Assembly (NCBI RefSeq): GCF_022539315.1
Contig: NC_066323.1
Coordinates: 6,115,719 to 6,179,718 of the forward strand
Direction of reading: 5' to 3'
Length of the DNA stretch: 64,000 bases
Origin: Serinus canaria
Lineage: Eukaryota; Chordata; Aves; Passeriformes; Fringillidae
Part shown: positions 47,601-60,309 of the stretch, in pieces
How positions within the stretch are numbered: position 1 is the first letter of the stretch
Layout: each line of letters begins with the position of its first letter
Program-made: the position numbers and the translations under genes
The notes under the pieces: generated by a model
The model's input: the letters and a program-made list of their open reading frames with translations, nothing else
Told to the model about the DNA's origin: nothing
Database searches by the model: none

Positions 47601-50055
47601 CACACCAGCTGCACAGCATTTCTTATGCTTTATCTCTAACCTCACCTGACATGTAAAAACTTTCCATCAGCCCATCACAAAAGCAGAGCAGAAAGCCTGG
47701 TGAAGAGTCACAGGGCAGCACTGAGGGTTAACTCCTCAGACTTCAGTGATTCACAGGAAAGGACAGGGCGAGCTGGGCTTGCATCAACAGTTAAAGGTTA
47801 TTTCCAAATATTAACCATGGCCGCAGAAATCACAATTTCTTTGCCAGTCGCAGCAATGTGAAAACATCAAAGCTTTTTTCTGCAAATCCAATTCCAGTAT
47901 AACAAACTATTTAACCCTTTCCATTAAGCAGAAACCAAGGAGCCACGGCAATTAGGCTAGAAGAGGGGAAAGAAGTGGGTGAAGCCAAAATAGCAGTAGC
48001 ACATTTGGCCAGCCCTGCAGAAACGACACAAAACTGGCTGGATTCCAGTGTCTGGTTGCTTTGCAGCTCCAGGGCAGGTCTGGCTGTACAATCTTTACAT
48101 AGAAATCAGACTCACCCACTCCTCCCTCCTGCTCTCCTTACAGCAGACAGCGGTAGCGGGGGGAGTCCGTGGGCCAGATAAAGTTGCCTTGGTGCTTATT
48201 CCATTAGAGGAAAGGAGATTTTCTCCAGGTTTTTAATTAGGAAAAAATCCCAGCCTGGACCCAAACACACATCTCCTGCCCGTGTGTTAAATGGCTTAAT
48301 TTCCCCTTCCCTTCTACTGCCCTGCAACTGCTTCTATTCCTTATGTCACTGCTGATGACAGAGTTTGCTCCAGGCCCTCAGAAATGAAGTGCAAAAAAAA
48401 GGTATTAAAAATACAGGCCACTTCTCTGGCTGGCTGAGGGCTGGTTTTTAGCACAAGTGAAGGGAGAAGGGGGTGTTTCTTTCTTCTGCCTAAATAATGA
48501 AAGGACTCCACAGGGCAGCCGGGAGCACCCGGCACTGCTTCCCCCAGACAGCTCCTGCAACCCCCAGTCTGGGAAAATTGTTGGTTTTGGCTTCATTTCC
48601 AGCTGGCCTGATCTGGGAACAGGTATCCCACAGCTTGCAGCGCTCTGATGCTGATTTACAAGTGCCTCAGTTAGAAAATCAGAAGTCCTGAAGCAATACT
48701 AGCATTTATTTACAGCAAACTTTCTCTCTCTTAGTCACCCATTAGCAACTGCAAGCTGTTAATGAGTGTCTTGCTACTGTTCCATACTGCTTTGTGGTCA
48801 GAGCTCATAAATTCACTTGGAGTTCACAATCTCATTAGGTTTCTTTCCTTATTCCTCTTAATTTCTGGTCTCCTGGGCAGGATTTTATTCTGAAGACTGG
48901 TCCTGATTTGATACATTAACCTCACTGAGGACACAGTTACATTTAAAAATGACATTTTGTTCACACTGCTCATTAAAGTGCTTCGAGTATTGCAGATGAT
49001 CTAGAGGCTCAAAGCCCTTAAAAGTCTTTGTGTTTATGTAAAGATCATTTTGTGTCTCGGAGGAGAACCTTCCCTCTGATGCCCCAAGGAAACACGGAAA
49101 TGACAGACTGTCCTGTGGCACCAACCTCAGCCTGCTCCAGGGCAGGTGTAGCTCTTGTGTTATTCAATACCCTGTCCCTGAGCAGGGCTGGTGCCCTCAC
49201 ACAGACCTGTCCCTTCTCTGGGTCCCCTCAGCCCCTGGGCAGCCCTGCTGCTGCTGGGGGATTGCTGGAACTCCCCAGGATGCCCAGGAGCCAGCAGCCC
49301 TGGCACCACGGGCTATGTCCAGCTCACCCCACAGCAGCCACCCTGTGCTTTCTGGCCTTGCTCAAAGCAGGCACACAGAGTGCCTTTACACCCTGAAAAC
49401 AAAGTCAGGCAGTGCTGACTTTAACAAAATCTAGAAGAGCCCTAATTCTACTGAAAGCCTGAAAAACAAAAGAGGAGAAGTAGAAAAGCCCACTGTTAAG
49501 GACCCTCAGTCTCTTTCTAGGAGGAATCTGAGCTGCCTTAATTCTCTCCAGCTGAGCTGGAGGCTGAAACCCATCTTCACCTAGAAACCAGAAACCTCTG
49601 CACCTCACTGCTCAGGGGGAGACTCTGGGCTTAAGGTGATGTGGAGCTCATGGGGATCCTGCCTGCCTGATGTTTCTGCAGCTCTGCTGAATTACTGAGT
49701 GAAAGTTAGAATTGTTTGGGGTTTTTTTCCCTTGTTCCTATTGTTTTAGTGAGCTGTGGTCACATTCCTGGGGCAGTGTCTGCTTTTCAGATTGGCAGAC
49801 TGTAGGTTAAGCTTTCAGTTGATTTATGGCTTGTTTTTCTAGGGTGGTTAGCTAGCTAGCAGAAGAGAGCAAAAGGATCCACACAACATAGATTACCTTG
49901 TTTTCAAGATCTTTCCAAGAGTTTTGGCTCAAGGGCTAATGGAAGGCCCCTCTTCCATGTGGGAAAAACATGAAGTGGGAAGAAAAGTGTACTTGTATTC
50001 TTTGGGAGTTGAGAATTGGGGTTTGGAGGCGTTTTAAATTATTTTGTGCAAACTT
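44700..50055. other. long unique stretch, no gene recognised
   Basis: About 5.3 kb with no recognised repeat family. Two overlapping plus-strand frames at 46126-46434 (102 codons) and 46293-46646 (117 codons) sit in a homogeneous, repeat-free block. They show no domain, signal peptide or splice context that I recognise. A frameless interval runs from about 47175 to 47970. Confidence 0.45.
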
Positions 50056-50062
50056 CAGACGT

Positions 50063-50175
50063 CCTTATGCACTGGGTCGCTTACAGGCTGGTGTGTATTC
50101 TCACAAGAGCCCCAAGAAAAAGGAAATACTGATTCCACATTACACTCAGAGAACTGAGGCACAGGAGGAGATGTG
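50063..50175 (+). mobile_element. MIR-type SINE relic
   Basis: 'ccttatgcactgggtcgctt' is followed by 'attctcacaagagcccc', 'ggaaatactgattccacatt' and 'acactcagagaactgaggca' plus 'caggagg'. This follows the MIR order: 'ctatgtgccaggcac', 'cctcacaacaaccct', 'ggtactattattatccccat', 'tttacagatgaggaaactga', 'ggcacagagagg'. It overlaps the start of a long minus-strand frame and helps to explain that frame as non-genic. Confidence 0.65.
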
Positions 50176-50199
50176 TGAGGGCTGCTGATGGGAAATGCA

Positions 50200-51340
50200 G
50201 AGCACTGAGCTGCCTGGTGGAGCATCCTGCAGCAGAGCCATGAGTGACTGCTGTCCCCCCTCCAGGTGCCACTGCAGCTCCCTCTCTGACCTTGGCTAAA
50301 CCCAGAAACCAGAGCTCCCTGACCCTGACCAAACCAGAGCTTTGGACCTGTCCTGGGAAAGGCTGAATCTGCTAAGGAGCAACAGGCCCTCTCTTTTCTG
50401 TGTTTTCCTATGGGACAGCCCATAGAAATAGGCTGTATTACATATATATCTATAGATAGCCTATAGAAATAGACTATAGAAATTCTGCGGTTTTGGTAGG
50501 TATCTTCTGGTAGATTCTGAGCAGCTTTGGGGTAATCTACCTCCTTGAGTGGTTGTCCTGTGCCCAGAGCTGTGTTCAGGAGCATTAAAGCAAAGCTGAA
50601 CACAGTAGATGGCTCCTGAGAAGAACAGTGCCAGAGGTGATCCTGCCCCAGCTCTGCTCTGCTCTGCTCCCAGATGTGAGAACAAACAGCAGAGCAGGAG
50701 CACTCCTGTGGCACAGCAGTTGTTGGCCTCCTCACCACGTCTGGTGGCAGCCCAGCCATGCTGGGCCCTTGAGACTGCCCTAAAAAGGGCTCAGGGATTC
50801 CCTTATTCCCTCTGCAGGCAGCTTCACACTGGAGCTGAGCACCTCCACAGGTGAGACCACATTGCTGCAGATGGATTGATGTGGAGCACCCTGACCTGGT
50901 GGGGATGCAGGGGATGTGCAAAGCCTGTGGGATGCCTGAAGCAAACCCTCACTCTCAATAACCTCATTTTTTTTCTTTAGGAAACTATTCAATCGTGCCA
51001 GTGCATAACCTTATGTTTTGTAGACCTGTGGGATATAATTATAAAATTACTGCCAATAATTATCACTACCAAAGACCCTACTTCATTCCTCAGCATTAGA
51101 TGAGGTCCAACAGATCTTGGGGAAAGTGAATGTATTTAACTGGGAAAAAAAATAAAAAAAATGGAAGGAAGAAGAAAAAATATAATGTCCTATCACATGG
51201 CTCCTCTTAGCTTTTGATTTCCCTCCCTCAAACGCTTCCAAAACAGCAGGAATACCACTTGGCTGTAGGTCTGCATTATGCAATAGTGATTTCTTTGTTT
51301 CCTCTCACTTTAAGGTTTAGCAACAGGGAAGAAAAAACCC
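50200..51340. other. unique sequence, no gene recognised
   Basis: A minus-strand frame of 288 codons spans 50055-50921, the longest in the window. Its C-terminal part is antisense MIR and the rest has no recognisable domain. At 50400-50485 there is a short array of 'catagaaata' and 'ctatagaaat' phrases around 'atatatctatagatag', which is locally palindromic. Confidence 0.5.
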
Positions 51341-51350
51341 CTCACATATA

Positions 51351-51720
51351 GAAACGGGGGAGGGGAGGTGTTAGGAGGATGCTGGATCCCTCCGAGCTAT
51401 TAATGGTGAATTGCATAACCGCTGCCGAGGGGTTGCTAGGTTTTACCACGTCCCTGCTCCGTGTTAAATATTAACAGAGCTTGTCCTTTCGGCGCTGTCG
51501 CTGCTGCCGAGCCCGATCCCATCTGGCCGGGTTTCCATGGAGCTGCTCTCGCCCCTTGTCTCCATCACAATGAAACCTCCCGGCGCTTGGCTGAGCCCAT
51601 CCCGAGTGAGGCGGGTGCGCACGGGCACAGCAGCTTCCCTGTGCTCCCTTGGTGCCTCGTGGATCTGCAGGGCTGTTGTGTTTTCCCGTAAAACCAGCCA
51701 GGTTCGGAGGTGATGCCTGT
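51351..51720. promoter_or_regulatory. CpG-rich block, possible CpG island
   Basis: By eye I count about 22 CpGs in 370 bases, densest between 51485 and 51660 (ttcggcgctgtcgctgctg, cccggcgcttgg, ggcgggtgcgcacggg). The rest of the window is strongly CpG-poor. In birds such blocks often mark promoters, including those of non-coding or alternative transcripts, or strong enhancers. There is no adjacent recognisable first exon, so promoter activity is an inference. Overlapping frames on both strands (109 and 124 codons) follow from the base composition. Confidence 0.45.
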
Positions 51721-51870
51721 TTTGTCTGTCCTGGTAGATCTGCAGAGCCACGGAGTGCTTTAACCCTCCTGGTGCCAGCGCTGGCACAGCCACCTGCGTG
51801 CTGGGCTCTGCTCAGAGCTTGAAAGGGCAAGCTGGGATGGGACAAGGAGGGATGGTTTTACCCTAAAAAA

Positions 51871-52085
51871 AAGGCCAGGCAGAAATTTTTTGTGAAGAAA
51901 GTGGTGAAACACTGACATAGGTCGCCTAGAGAGGTCGTGGATGACCCATCCTGGAAACACTCGGGGTCAGGTTGGACAGAGGTCTGAGCAAACCGCTCTG
52001 ATGGAAGGTGTCCCTGTTTGGGGCAGGGGGTTGGACTAGATGGCCTTTAAACAACCTTTCCAGCCTAAACCATTTTATGGTTCTC
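51871..52085 (+). mobile_element. CR1 LINE, 5'-truncated, about 215 bp
   Basis: The start encodes a degenerate 'RQKFFVKKVVKH' followed by a stop. This corresponds to the end of the CR1 reverse-transcriptase protein. The tail follows with 'aggttggacagaggtctgag', 'gatggaaggtgtccctg', 'ttggactagatggcctttaa' and 'cctttccagcctaaaccatt', ending 'ttatggttct'. The 'cgcctagagaggtcgtgg' region keeps several CpGs. Confidence 0.92.
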
Positions 52086-52160
52086 CCCTGCTGTTCCTCC
52101 TCCTCATCTATCTTCCTTCTGTTTCCTGGCTTAAATTAGACTGCAAAATCTTCTGGAATA

Positions 52161-52214
52161 AGATGCAAAAAATAAATGCAGTATCCCAGATGCAAAAAAT
52201 AAATGCAGTATCTC
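52161..52214. repeat. perfect 27-bp tandem duplication
   Basis: Two identical or nearly identical 27-base copies (52161-52187 and 52188-52214), each containing 'gcaaaaaataaatgcagtat'. They lie 75 bases past the end of a CR1 copy. Such clean copies suggest a recent slippage event. Confidence 0.93.
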
Positions 52215-52219
52215 CTAGA

Positions 52220-54615
52220 CCGTGGGTTTGCCTTCTTTTCCCCCAGTAACGTAACTCTCACCAAAACCTTTCTGATTTACATTTAAAGCATTTTAATGGA
52301 GTTAATGGTGCAGATTTTCAACCCATTGGCTTCCTGGGACCAGTTTCCATCCATGCTGGATGCTGAGAGGCTTTGCTTGCTGTTGGTCTGTGGAGTAGGG
52401 CAGTGCTGGATGCTAGAGATCTGCAATTCAATGTGCATATGAGCTCAAACAGGGTTTTTTGTTAATGTCTCTAATTAGACTAAGTAGGGTGTTGGATTCA
52501 AGTGTTAATTAGAAATGACCACTCTAAAATACACTGGGATATTTAGAGCTGTGTGCTGTTTGCATATTTGGGTGCCAGCTCCTGCTCACCTTGGTGTGAG
52601 TAATGTGATGAGCCCATCCACTTTTTAACCTGTCACAGTACAGATACACCATGCCCAAGAAAATGAGTTTCTAGCTATGGGAATAAGCACACATGAGGCA
52701 TGGAATTGTCCATGGCAGTGAGAGGAAGGAACTGGCAGTCAGGATTGGTCCAGCCCTCTAAAAAGTGATGTGAGTACTGAAAGGGGGGGTCCCTGAGAGT
52801 CTGCTGGAAAAAAACAATTAGTGGAAAAAAAGAACAACCTCTGGCTTCCTAAAGCTACCCTGCAGGGTGACCCTGAGAGCAAGGCTGTGTCCTTGTGGCT
52901 GTGGCTTGGCAGCACTGGGGTGGGTTTGGTCAGTGCTACGGTGTGGCCCAGGCACTCTGTCACCACTTGAGGGGGGTGGGAGGGCAACCCAGGTGAGCAG
53001 CCAAGGTGCAGGTCTGAGCTGAGGAAAGCTGCTTTTAAATGTTGCATTAATTAGCTGGTGCTGAACTCCAAGCTCTCCTTAGCTGGGCAAGGCCTGGTGG
53101 GTTTCAGACTGTGTCAGCTCCCACACATTCCAGGTGCCAGGCTGGGCCAGCATTAACTGAATCCTTCCTGTGTCTGGCTGTTCTCATGCACCTCAGGGAC
53201 AAAGCCACCCTGGCCCTGTGTCAGCTCTGTCGTGTGGCACAGCCTGTGCCCACAGCTGGGCTCTGCAGCCAGCTGGGCTCACATCCCTGTCCTCACCCCA
53301 TGGAATCCCCTCTGGAGAGCTGCAGCACCTCACACTGCACAGGAGAGTGCTGGAGCAAAGCTCAGCTGTGATATCTGAATGGGGAGGTGGGAGCTGGGGC
53401 TGTGGAGTGCCCAGGGCAGGATGTGGCCAATGCCAGTGCCCGGTGCAGGAGCTCTCCCTGCTGAAGCCACAGGGCTGTCCCTCCCAGCACAAGAGCTGCT
53501 CCATGGAGACCCACATGTGTGGACAAACACATGCCAGCTCAGCACTTTTGGAGACTCTTAAAAGATTCTTTTCAAGTACAGGGCTCAGCACACACTGTCC
53601 TTTTATTTCCTTTTTAATTTTTTTTTTCCCCAGTCCCTTGGGAATAATTAAACACATCCATGCAGGCAGGAAGGCCAGGCTGGCTGCTGGCCTGGCAGAC
53701 AGGGGGGCCCTGAGCCCTAAAGATGTGTCCCTGCTGTGGCTCTCTCCTGCACACCCCCAGTGCTGCACAGGAACTCATCCACATGGAAAAAAAACCCTGA
53801 AAAACACAGCCTCACTAAATTTTCATTAAATATTCATAAACGTTTGGGCAACACTGGGTTGTGTGAAGCCCAGACTGGAACACAAACAGGCTGCACCTTG
53901 CCTGAAATCTCAAAGCCAAGGGGTTTCTGTAAAGCTGGTGTAAACCCAAGCTGGTCTAGGTCCAATATTTGCTTGGCTCCGGTTCAGATTCATTCCTGAA
54001 TTCGAACTGATGAACTTCCAGCCCTCAGGTACATTTATGGGGGATGAACATGGACACATCTATGGTTTAACAGAGCCATAATTTCTCCCTGAATGCTTTA
54101 TTGTTTGAAAATCATAAATAAGGTGAAGTGAAAAGGACAAGCCCCTTTAATCTATGAGTGGTGTGCTAAATGACAGTGCTAAATCTCTGCTGGCTCCATG
54201 GCAGGTAGAGCTGATTTGCACTCCCAAAATGGCAGTGATTTTATCCCACAACCCACACTGAAGGTGTGGAGATTACATTTTTGAGGGGGAAAAAAATCAA
54301 CCCTAGTCTGGACCAGGCTTGGATGGGAACAGTCAGCAAAGGCATTGCAAAGAACCTGGGTGTATTCTGTTATCCTGGTGAAGGAAATGCCCACCCTGCA
54401 CTGGCCCTGAACTTTGTCAGGCTCCTTCCTTCCCTCCTCCTCCTCCTCCACATTTCTTATCACTCCTGATCTATTTATTGCCCTGGTTTGAATGCTTTTA
54501 TAGCCTGCTAGACGAGGCTGTCTCAAGGCCAGTGTGTTCAGGTGTGCCAGAGAAAGCTCTGCCCCAGCAGCGTGCAAACAACCCCACTCCCCTCCAACAC
54601 TTCAAGGACTGCAAG
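52220..54615. other. unique sequence, no gene recognised
   Basis: Opposed frames of 219 codons (plus, 53170-53829) and 191 codons (minus, 53193-53768) cover the same CpG-poor, GC-rich block and cannot both be genes. Neither has a recognisable domain. A (TCC)n tract lies at about 54432-54449. Confidence 0.5.
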
Positions 54616-54621
54616 TTATTT

Positions 54622-54800
54622 TCATAGAATCTCAGGATGGTTTGGGTTGTGGATCATTATTCACAGGGCAGGGACACCTTCCACTAGCCCAGGGTGCTCC
54701 AAGCCCCATCCAGCCCAGCCTTGGACACTTCAGGGATCCAGGGGCAGCCACAGCAGCTCTGGGCACCCTGTGCCAGGGGCTCCCCACCCTCACAGCAGAT
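54622..54800 (-). mobile_element. CR1 LINE 3'-end fragment, about 180 bp
   Basis: On the plus strand, 'tcatagaatctcaggatggt' and 'ttgggttgtggatcattatt' are followed by 'cacagggcagggacaccttc', 'cactagcccagggtgctcca', 'agccccatccagcccagcct' and 'tggacacttcagggatccag'. This is the reverse complement of the common avian CR1 3' end. The octamer end (tcatagaat) is intact at the left edge. Confidence 0.94.
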
Positions 54801-54809
54801 ATTTTGATG

Positions 54810-57800
54810 AGCATTGCACAGCCGTGGGTGATCTTTAAAACCCAGATGTTTACACAAGATGCTCACAGTGCTGCCAGTGCTTCAGACCAGCCACCTTTTG
54901 TGTCCCCAACCACAGGGCTGGGGACACCCCGTGGTGGGGGGCTGCTCTTTCAACCTGTACTTCAGCCACGGCCAGGATGGAATCAGAAAATCAATAAATG
55001 CTTGCAGGTTGAAGCATAAATATCCCTTCTGTTTAGGGCATTAATATTTATCATTTGGTGGAGAGCAGGCCTTGCACACAGCATTTTAGTGTGTTTTATT
55101 TGCAGAGCACCCTGGGGTGGTTTTAGACAAAAGTTGCTGTATTGAATTTTCTCCTGATGTGGTATTAATTTGTACAAACTGAAAATTGATGCTGACCTGG
55201 TCTCTGATGGGCACAAGCTCTCAAATTTTAATTCATATAAAACCTGGCCCCCCTCTCAGCAATGAGAGTTTCAGTGCTGGGGGAAGCAGGGGGACCCTCT
55301 GGGAACTGTCAGTCAAAAACCAAAATTCTGGAAAGGTTTTTCCCCTCTGTCCATCTCTTAATGGCTCTAGCTGAGATGTTTCAGCTGAAGAAAACTCCAC
55401 CCCTGCAGCTTCTGCTTTGAAAAAATGGAAAAATCTAACTCAATCTCCTTTAAAAAGAGGGATTAATGCTTTTCAGAAAGAATTTCTGTTCTCCTTTCAG
55501 TCCCAGTGGAGTTTTCTGTTAGGCAATCAATAAGTAATGACCAGGAAAAGACTTTTAAGTCCCTTGTTGCTGTCATATTACCAGATTGTGCATCCCAACC
55601 TCAAATCGAGTGAGCTGAGAAACTGGAAACAAAGAGAAGGATGAGGAAAAATCTGAGGAGGATGCTCATGGACTCACCTTCCAGCATATTCCCTGCCAGG
55701 GGGCTGCTGGGGTGATGCATTTTTGGGGTGGAGCAGCACAGTGGCTCTGTTAGGAGCCCCAGTCCCCAGGGTGGCCCTGTGGTCCCTCTTGCTGTGGGCC
55801 ACGAGGTGTCCAACCCTGTGGGACCCAACAGCAGCACTTCAGCATCCAGAGAAAAACATCCTTTAAAGGGATGGGTGTTTAGTGGAAATAATAAATTTGG
55901 GGTTCTTCCTTAATCCTTGGGAGTCTTTTTTTTTTTTTTCATGAATGTGAGAGAAGTTTTCTTAGAATGAAATTGGGGTTTTATTGGGAAAGGTTCTGGT
56001 GTTCTGGGAGAGAGATGAAATTGATGTGTTCTTGGAAATGTGGGATTCAGCACATGGCTGCATATCTGGCTGTTCTGCCAGGGCTGAGGAGGTCTGGGCT
56101 CAAAGGAAAGGGCTGGGAGAAAGGAAACCCAAAAGGCAGGTTTTAGAAGTGGCCAAGGGAATGCTCTTCCTTGCAGAGCTGAACACACAGGAGTCCAAGT
56201 CACTCCAGGAGTCACAGTATTTTTAATTTTTTCCCCAAAGTTTTAGAAAACTCAGACTAAGCTGTATTTTCCTCCACAAATCTCCTCCCAAAATTTTTTT
56301 GGCTTTCTCTTCCCAGACACTTTGTAAAACCATCTCAGATTCTCGCCTGGAGTTGGCGTCTCAGAAATTTATTTCCAGTTCATTGCTGGCCAATAAGGGT
56401 GACAAAGTGTGTTTCATGAGGAGGAAAACCCACTTTGTGGTTGTTGAGGGCCAGAGCTGGAGACAGATCCTATCACACAGAAATAGTATTTGCAGCTGTT
56501 TGCACATGACATTATTTCCTGGGCACTTGGCTTGTACTTACAATTAAGAACTTGTAAATCTGAGGAAATCTTAAATTAAGGTACCAAAATGTGCCTGCAA
56601 ACATTTGTGCCTGCCATTTTTCAACTGTAATAATGGGAGTCCTGTTAAAGTGAGGATGAAAAATTGGTCCTGTGTCAATAACCTGTATGAATGATGCTAG
56701 AGAAAACTGGCAAGTCATCAAAAGACCCTGTTCTCCATTTAATTATCTTCCTAGCTCATTATGGATTATCACGTTTTGTCTAGTTAGTGGCATGATTATG
56801 GAAATAGAAAAACTATTTCTCTCTGCTTCTTATCTAAAAGATGAATGAGGCACGTGTAATTGGCTGAAGTTATCATTTAGCAGGGAGCTCTCCTGATGCA
56901 GGGCTTTTATTTTGTCCTCAGCCTGAAGTCCTGAGACACCCTGAATGGCTGCTGTATTCCCCTGGTTGTTTTCTGTCCCCAGTGCCCACGTGCCCAGCCC
57001 AAAGCAATGCTCCTCTTAAGGCCTGAGGTACTTTTGTTCCCAGAAAAATCAGTTGTAAATAACTGAGCAGGTGGAGAGGATCACCAGGGCATAAATCACC
57101 AGCACTGAAACAACAGCCTGAGCCCATCCAGGGAGCCTCAGCTACCCTCACCTGGGACTCAGTGCTCATCCTGACCCTGCCTGAGCTGGAGCTGCACCTC
57201 TGGTTTGTGGGATCCCAGAAATGGGATTTGTGCTCCAGGCAACACGGGCTCCCACCTCCTGGAAAAGAATGGGGGATTTTGAAAGCATATTTCTTTTCAA
57301 TAACAAGAGAGAATAAAAATGGCAAGAAAAGGGGAGGTGCCAGCACCAGGAAGGGTTTTGTCCCCCCCCACGTTAGGCTCTGAAGTGTTGGAGGTGCTCT
57401 TAAAGAAGCTCTTTCCATTGGGATGCTGGGCCCTGGTTGCAGCTGTGGGAGCTCATGGGGACCACTCAGTTTGCACACATTTGGGCCCCCAGTAGCCAGG
57501 GTTTGGTGCTTAAAAGCATCTGCCAGAAAGTCCATCAGTCATGAAGATCATTGCTGCTGTCATTGCATTTCCTGAGGCCTCAGGGGACACTGGCCAATGA
57601 TGTTAATTGGAGACTATAAAACATTAGGAAAAGCCAAAGCAATTTTGAAAAGGACCTTTTTACCTTCCTGTGATCTCCTGTATCTTTACTCAAAGAGAAA
57701 ATATTGTCTGAGAAATGAAGGGGAAATTTGTTCATCTTGACTTTCACAGTGGAGAAAAAGAGCAGTGGGAAGGAGAGAGGATGATTTCTGCCTGGCTTAC

Positions 57801-57880
57801 AGTACTGGAGCTTACATCTTCTCTAAATATTTTATCCAAAGCCTATTTTTAATAATGCCAAAATAATAATTGCTGAAAAT
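54810..57880. other. unique sequence, no gene recognised
   Basis: Contains a T14 run at about 55926-55939. A 205-codon minus-strand frame at 56918-57535 has no recognisable domain. No known repeat family was seen. Confidence 0.5.
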
Positions 57881-57884
57881 CCTC

Positions 57885-57909
57885 TTTTTTTTTTTTTTTT
57901 TTTTTTTTT
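57885..57909. repeat. poly-T tract (T25)
   Basis: Twenty-five consecutive Ts, the longest homopolymer in the window. It lies in AT-rich unique DNA with no identifiable retroposon attached. Confidence 0.95.
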
Positions 57910-57914
57910 AACAT

Positions 57915-60300
57915 GCAAAACATCATTGGCAAAAATTTTTTCGCAGCTTCCTTTGGCAGTCAGTGGGAGCAGCAGAATTTGATGGACCCTGACGATACTG
58001 GGGGACAAAGGCAGCTTTAGAGAACAGAAAACTATCTGGGCAACAACTCCCTCAGCCCAAATTGCCTCTGTTGTGTTCCTCTGTTGCCTGACAATATGCT
58101 CTCAAGAAAACACAAAATGCTGTTCTCTTTGTGGAAAATTCTTGCAAGGTTTTTTTCTCTTTTTGCATGTGTTTACTGAAATAAGGGGAAAAAAAAGAAG
58201 CCAAAAAGGAAGCAGAAAAAAAGAGCAGAAAAATTACAGAACTTTTCTCTCCAAATTACCTCTGTTGTAAAAAATGTCACAGAAGACTTCACATTCCAAA
58301 AATACCAGCCAGCTCCACGAGCTGTGAGTGAATGTAAACCCAAGTGAGATGAGGATCAGGCCTAATTTGCTCATAATTATGTTAAACCCATATAAAATAA
58401 TTTTCCATTTTTCTGGAACCAACCCCCAAACTGTACTTTTAATATCCAGGAATACGCCAGTGAACAATCCATTATATTGTCCTCCCACAGTTATTATTTT
58501 CCAGAGTGACAGGGAGATGACAGGAGTCTGTGGCTCCAGGTTGTGAATGAGCAGCAGGAACAGATGGGTTGGTGAGAAGCAGCAATCCTGCTAAAAATGC
58601 CACAAACAGGAACCCCCAGCTAACGTGCCCTGAAAATATAGAGCAGTGGAACTGTCCCCAAGCAGAGGATGTCACAGGGCTTTCCAGGAGGCATCAATAT
58701 CTGTGCAATAAGGAAATGGAGCTGCAGATGCTAACACACTTATTGCACTTTTTAAACAATACAGGGACAGCTTCAATTATCCCACCATCACGTACTAAGG
58801 TTGATTAATTAAGGACTTAGATGGCAGGAGGAGTTTTCAATGCCATTTATGTATCTCATGGGGTTCACCCTTCTTTTGGGTAATGGGAAGCTTCTGGTTG
58901 TGAAGATGTAGATAATAAGGATTTACAGCATCATAATGTGCAGTGGTTTTCATAAGGGGCACAATGAAAACATGGCAACACGACAGCAAATATTTCAATT
59001 ATTTAGTTGCCTACTGGCATGCCAGGATGGGGCTGTCCCTGGTGCTTCATCCTCATCTCAGCCTTTTGCTTTCTCTCTTGGCCTTTGTCTCCCAGCAGCT
59101 CTGGTGTTTCTGCTTCCAGGTGGGGAAAAGTCATAGAAGGGTCTCTTTGCCACTCCAAATTTTTCCAGCAAATTTACAGGACCACAAGTGGGCTTCACAT
59201 GTTCCTCCATGTGAGGGGTCCAGGGTTCTGCTGGTTGGAGCTGCAGTGGAGATGAGAATAACCAAGAAATTGATGCTCTTAGGGTGAATTTTCACAAAGG
59301 GTTTTTCCCATAGTCCTGGTGGGGTCTTTGAAGGAGATCTGAGCAGAAAGGGCAGGTACAAAACCAATGAGATGCTGGAAGAAACCCTAATGAATCAACT
59401 GTTGAGTTCTTCACCTCCTTTCTAACCAACCAAAGTCAAAAGAGGTTTCTCCATCTTTTTCCACCTTCCTCTGTCTCGTGGGCAATTTCACAAATCTCAT
59501 AATTTGAGCTCTGCATTGTCCTTGTTCATTGTGATTTTTCCTTTATTATTTCTCTCTGCTGTGTCAGTTTTCTGGACCCTCAAGCACAAATGTAAGACCC
59601 TGCTGCAGGCAGCTCTTGACCCAGGATGAGCTGTGCCACCCCTCACCCCTCAGTGCCAGGCCAGCCTGCCAGACCATGGAAACTCTCTTGGCAATGCCAT
59701 CACCCCATCTGGGTGACACAATAAACACAAACCCTGACAACTGGGCTCACATGAGATCTGTGTGCTGCAATGTGCAAGCATGACTCAGGCACTCCCTGGA
59801 GTCTGGCTGTGTCCCAGAGACATTTTCCTCCTTGGCTTTAGTTGACACATCCAGGCTGATACATTATGTTTGTATTTTTGACAGGTTGTGGTGTAAAGAA
59901 GGTTATGATTTCCTCACTGGGGAAGGACCCAGGCTTGAGAGAGCCTGGCTGACCTTTTAACTGGGTTCTGATATTTCTTCTGCCTCTTCCCACACCGACC
60001 CCTTCTCCTGCCACAGTGGGACAAGTGCTGGAACACTGATCCTGGATCCTGCATCCCCCCACCCCTTCTTCACACATGGCTGTCAAAGGCATGATGGGAG
60101 GCTGAATGCCCAGCCCATTCACATGGAGCCTGCACACCCTGCAGCTCCAGATCCATAAATTAATATATTTATAAACTAATACCACCTCCTGTGCAGTGCT
60201 AGTGCATGTTCCTGGTGCACATGGGTGCATTTTTCCTTTGGGGAAGGAGGTGCTGGGAAAATGGCAAGGTTGGACCACGATCCCCCTGGCACTGGGCACT
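57915..60300. other. unique sequence, no gene recognised
   Basis: Frames of up to 153 codons (minus, 59838-60299) have no domains. A purine-rich stretch lies at 58185-58240. No repeat family was recognised. Confidence 0.5.
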
Positions 60301-60309
60301 GCCTGGAGT

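Noticed and set aside
50055..50921. 288-codon minus-strand open frame, the longest in the window
   Set aside because: No recognisable domain. Its 3' part is antisense to a MIR relic, and the remainder has mixed composition with opposing frames. Most likely chance.
53170..53829. Opposed 219- and 191-codon frames
   Set aside because: They are mutually exclusive, driven by GC-rich composition, and without motifs.
56918..57535. 205-codon minus-strand frame
   Set aside because: No domain, splice context or repeat identity. Composition looks random.
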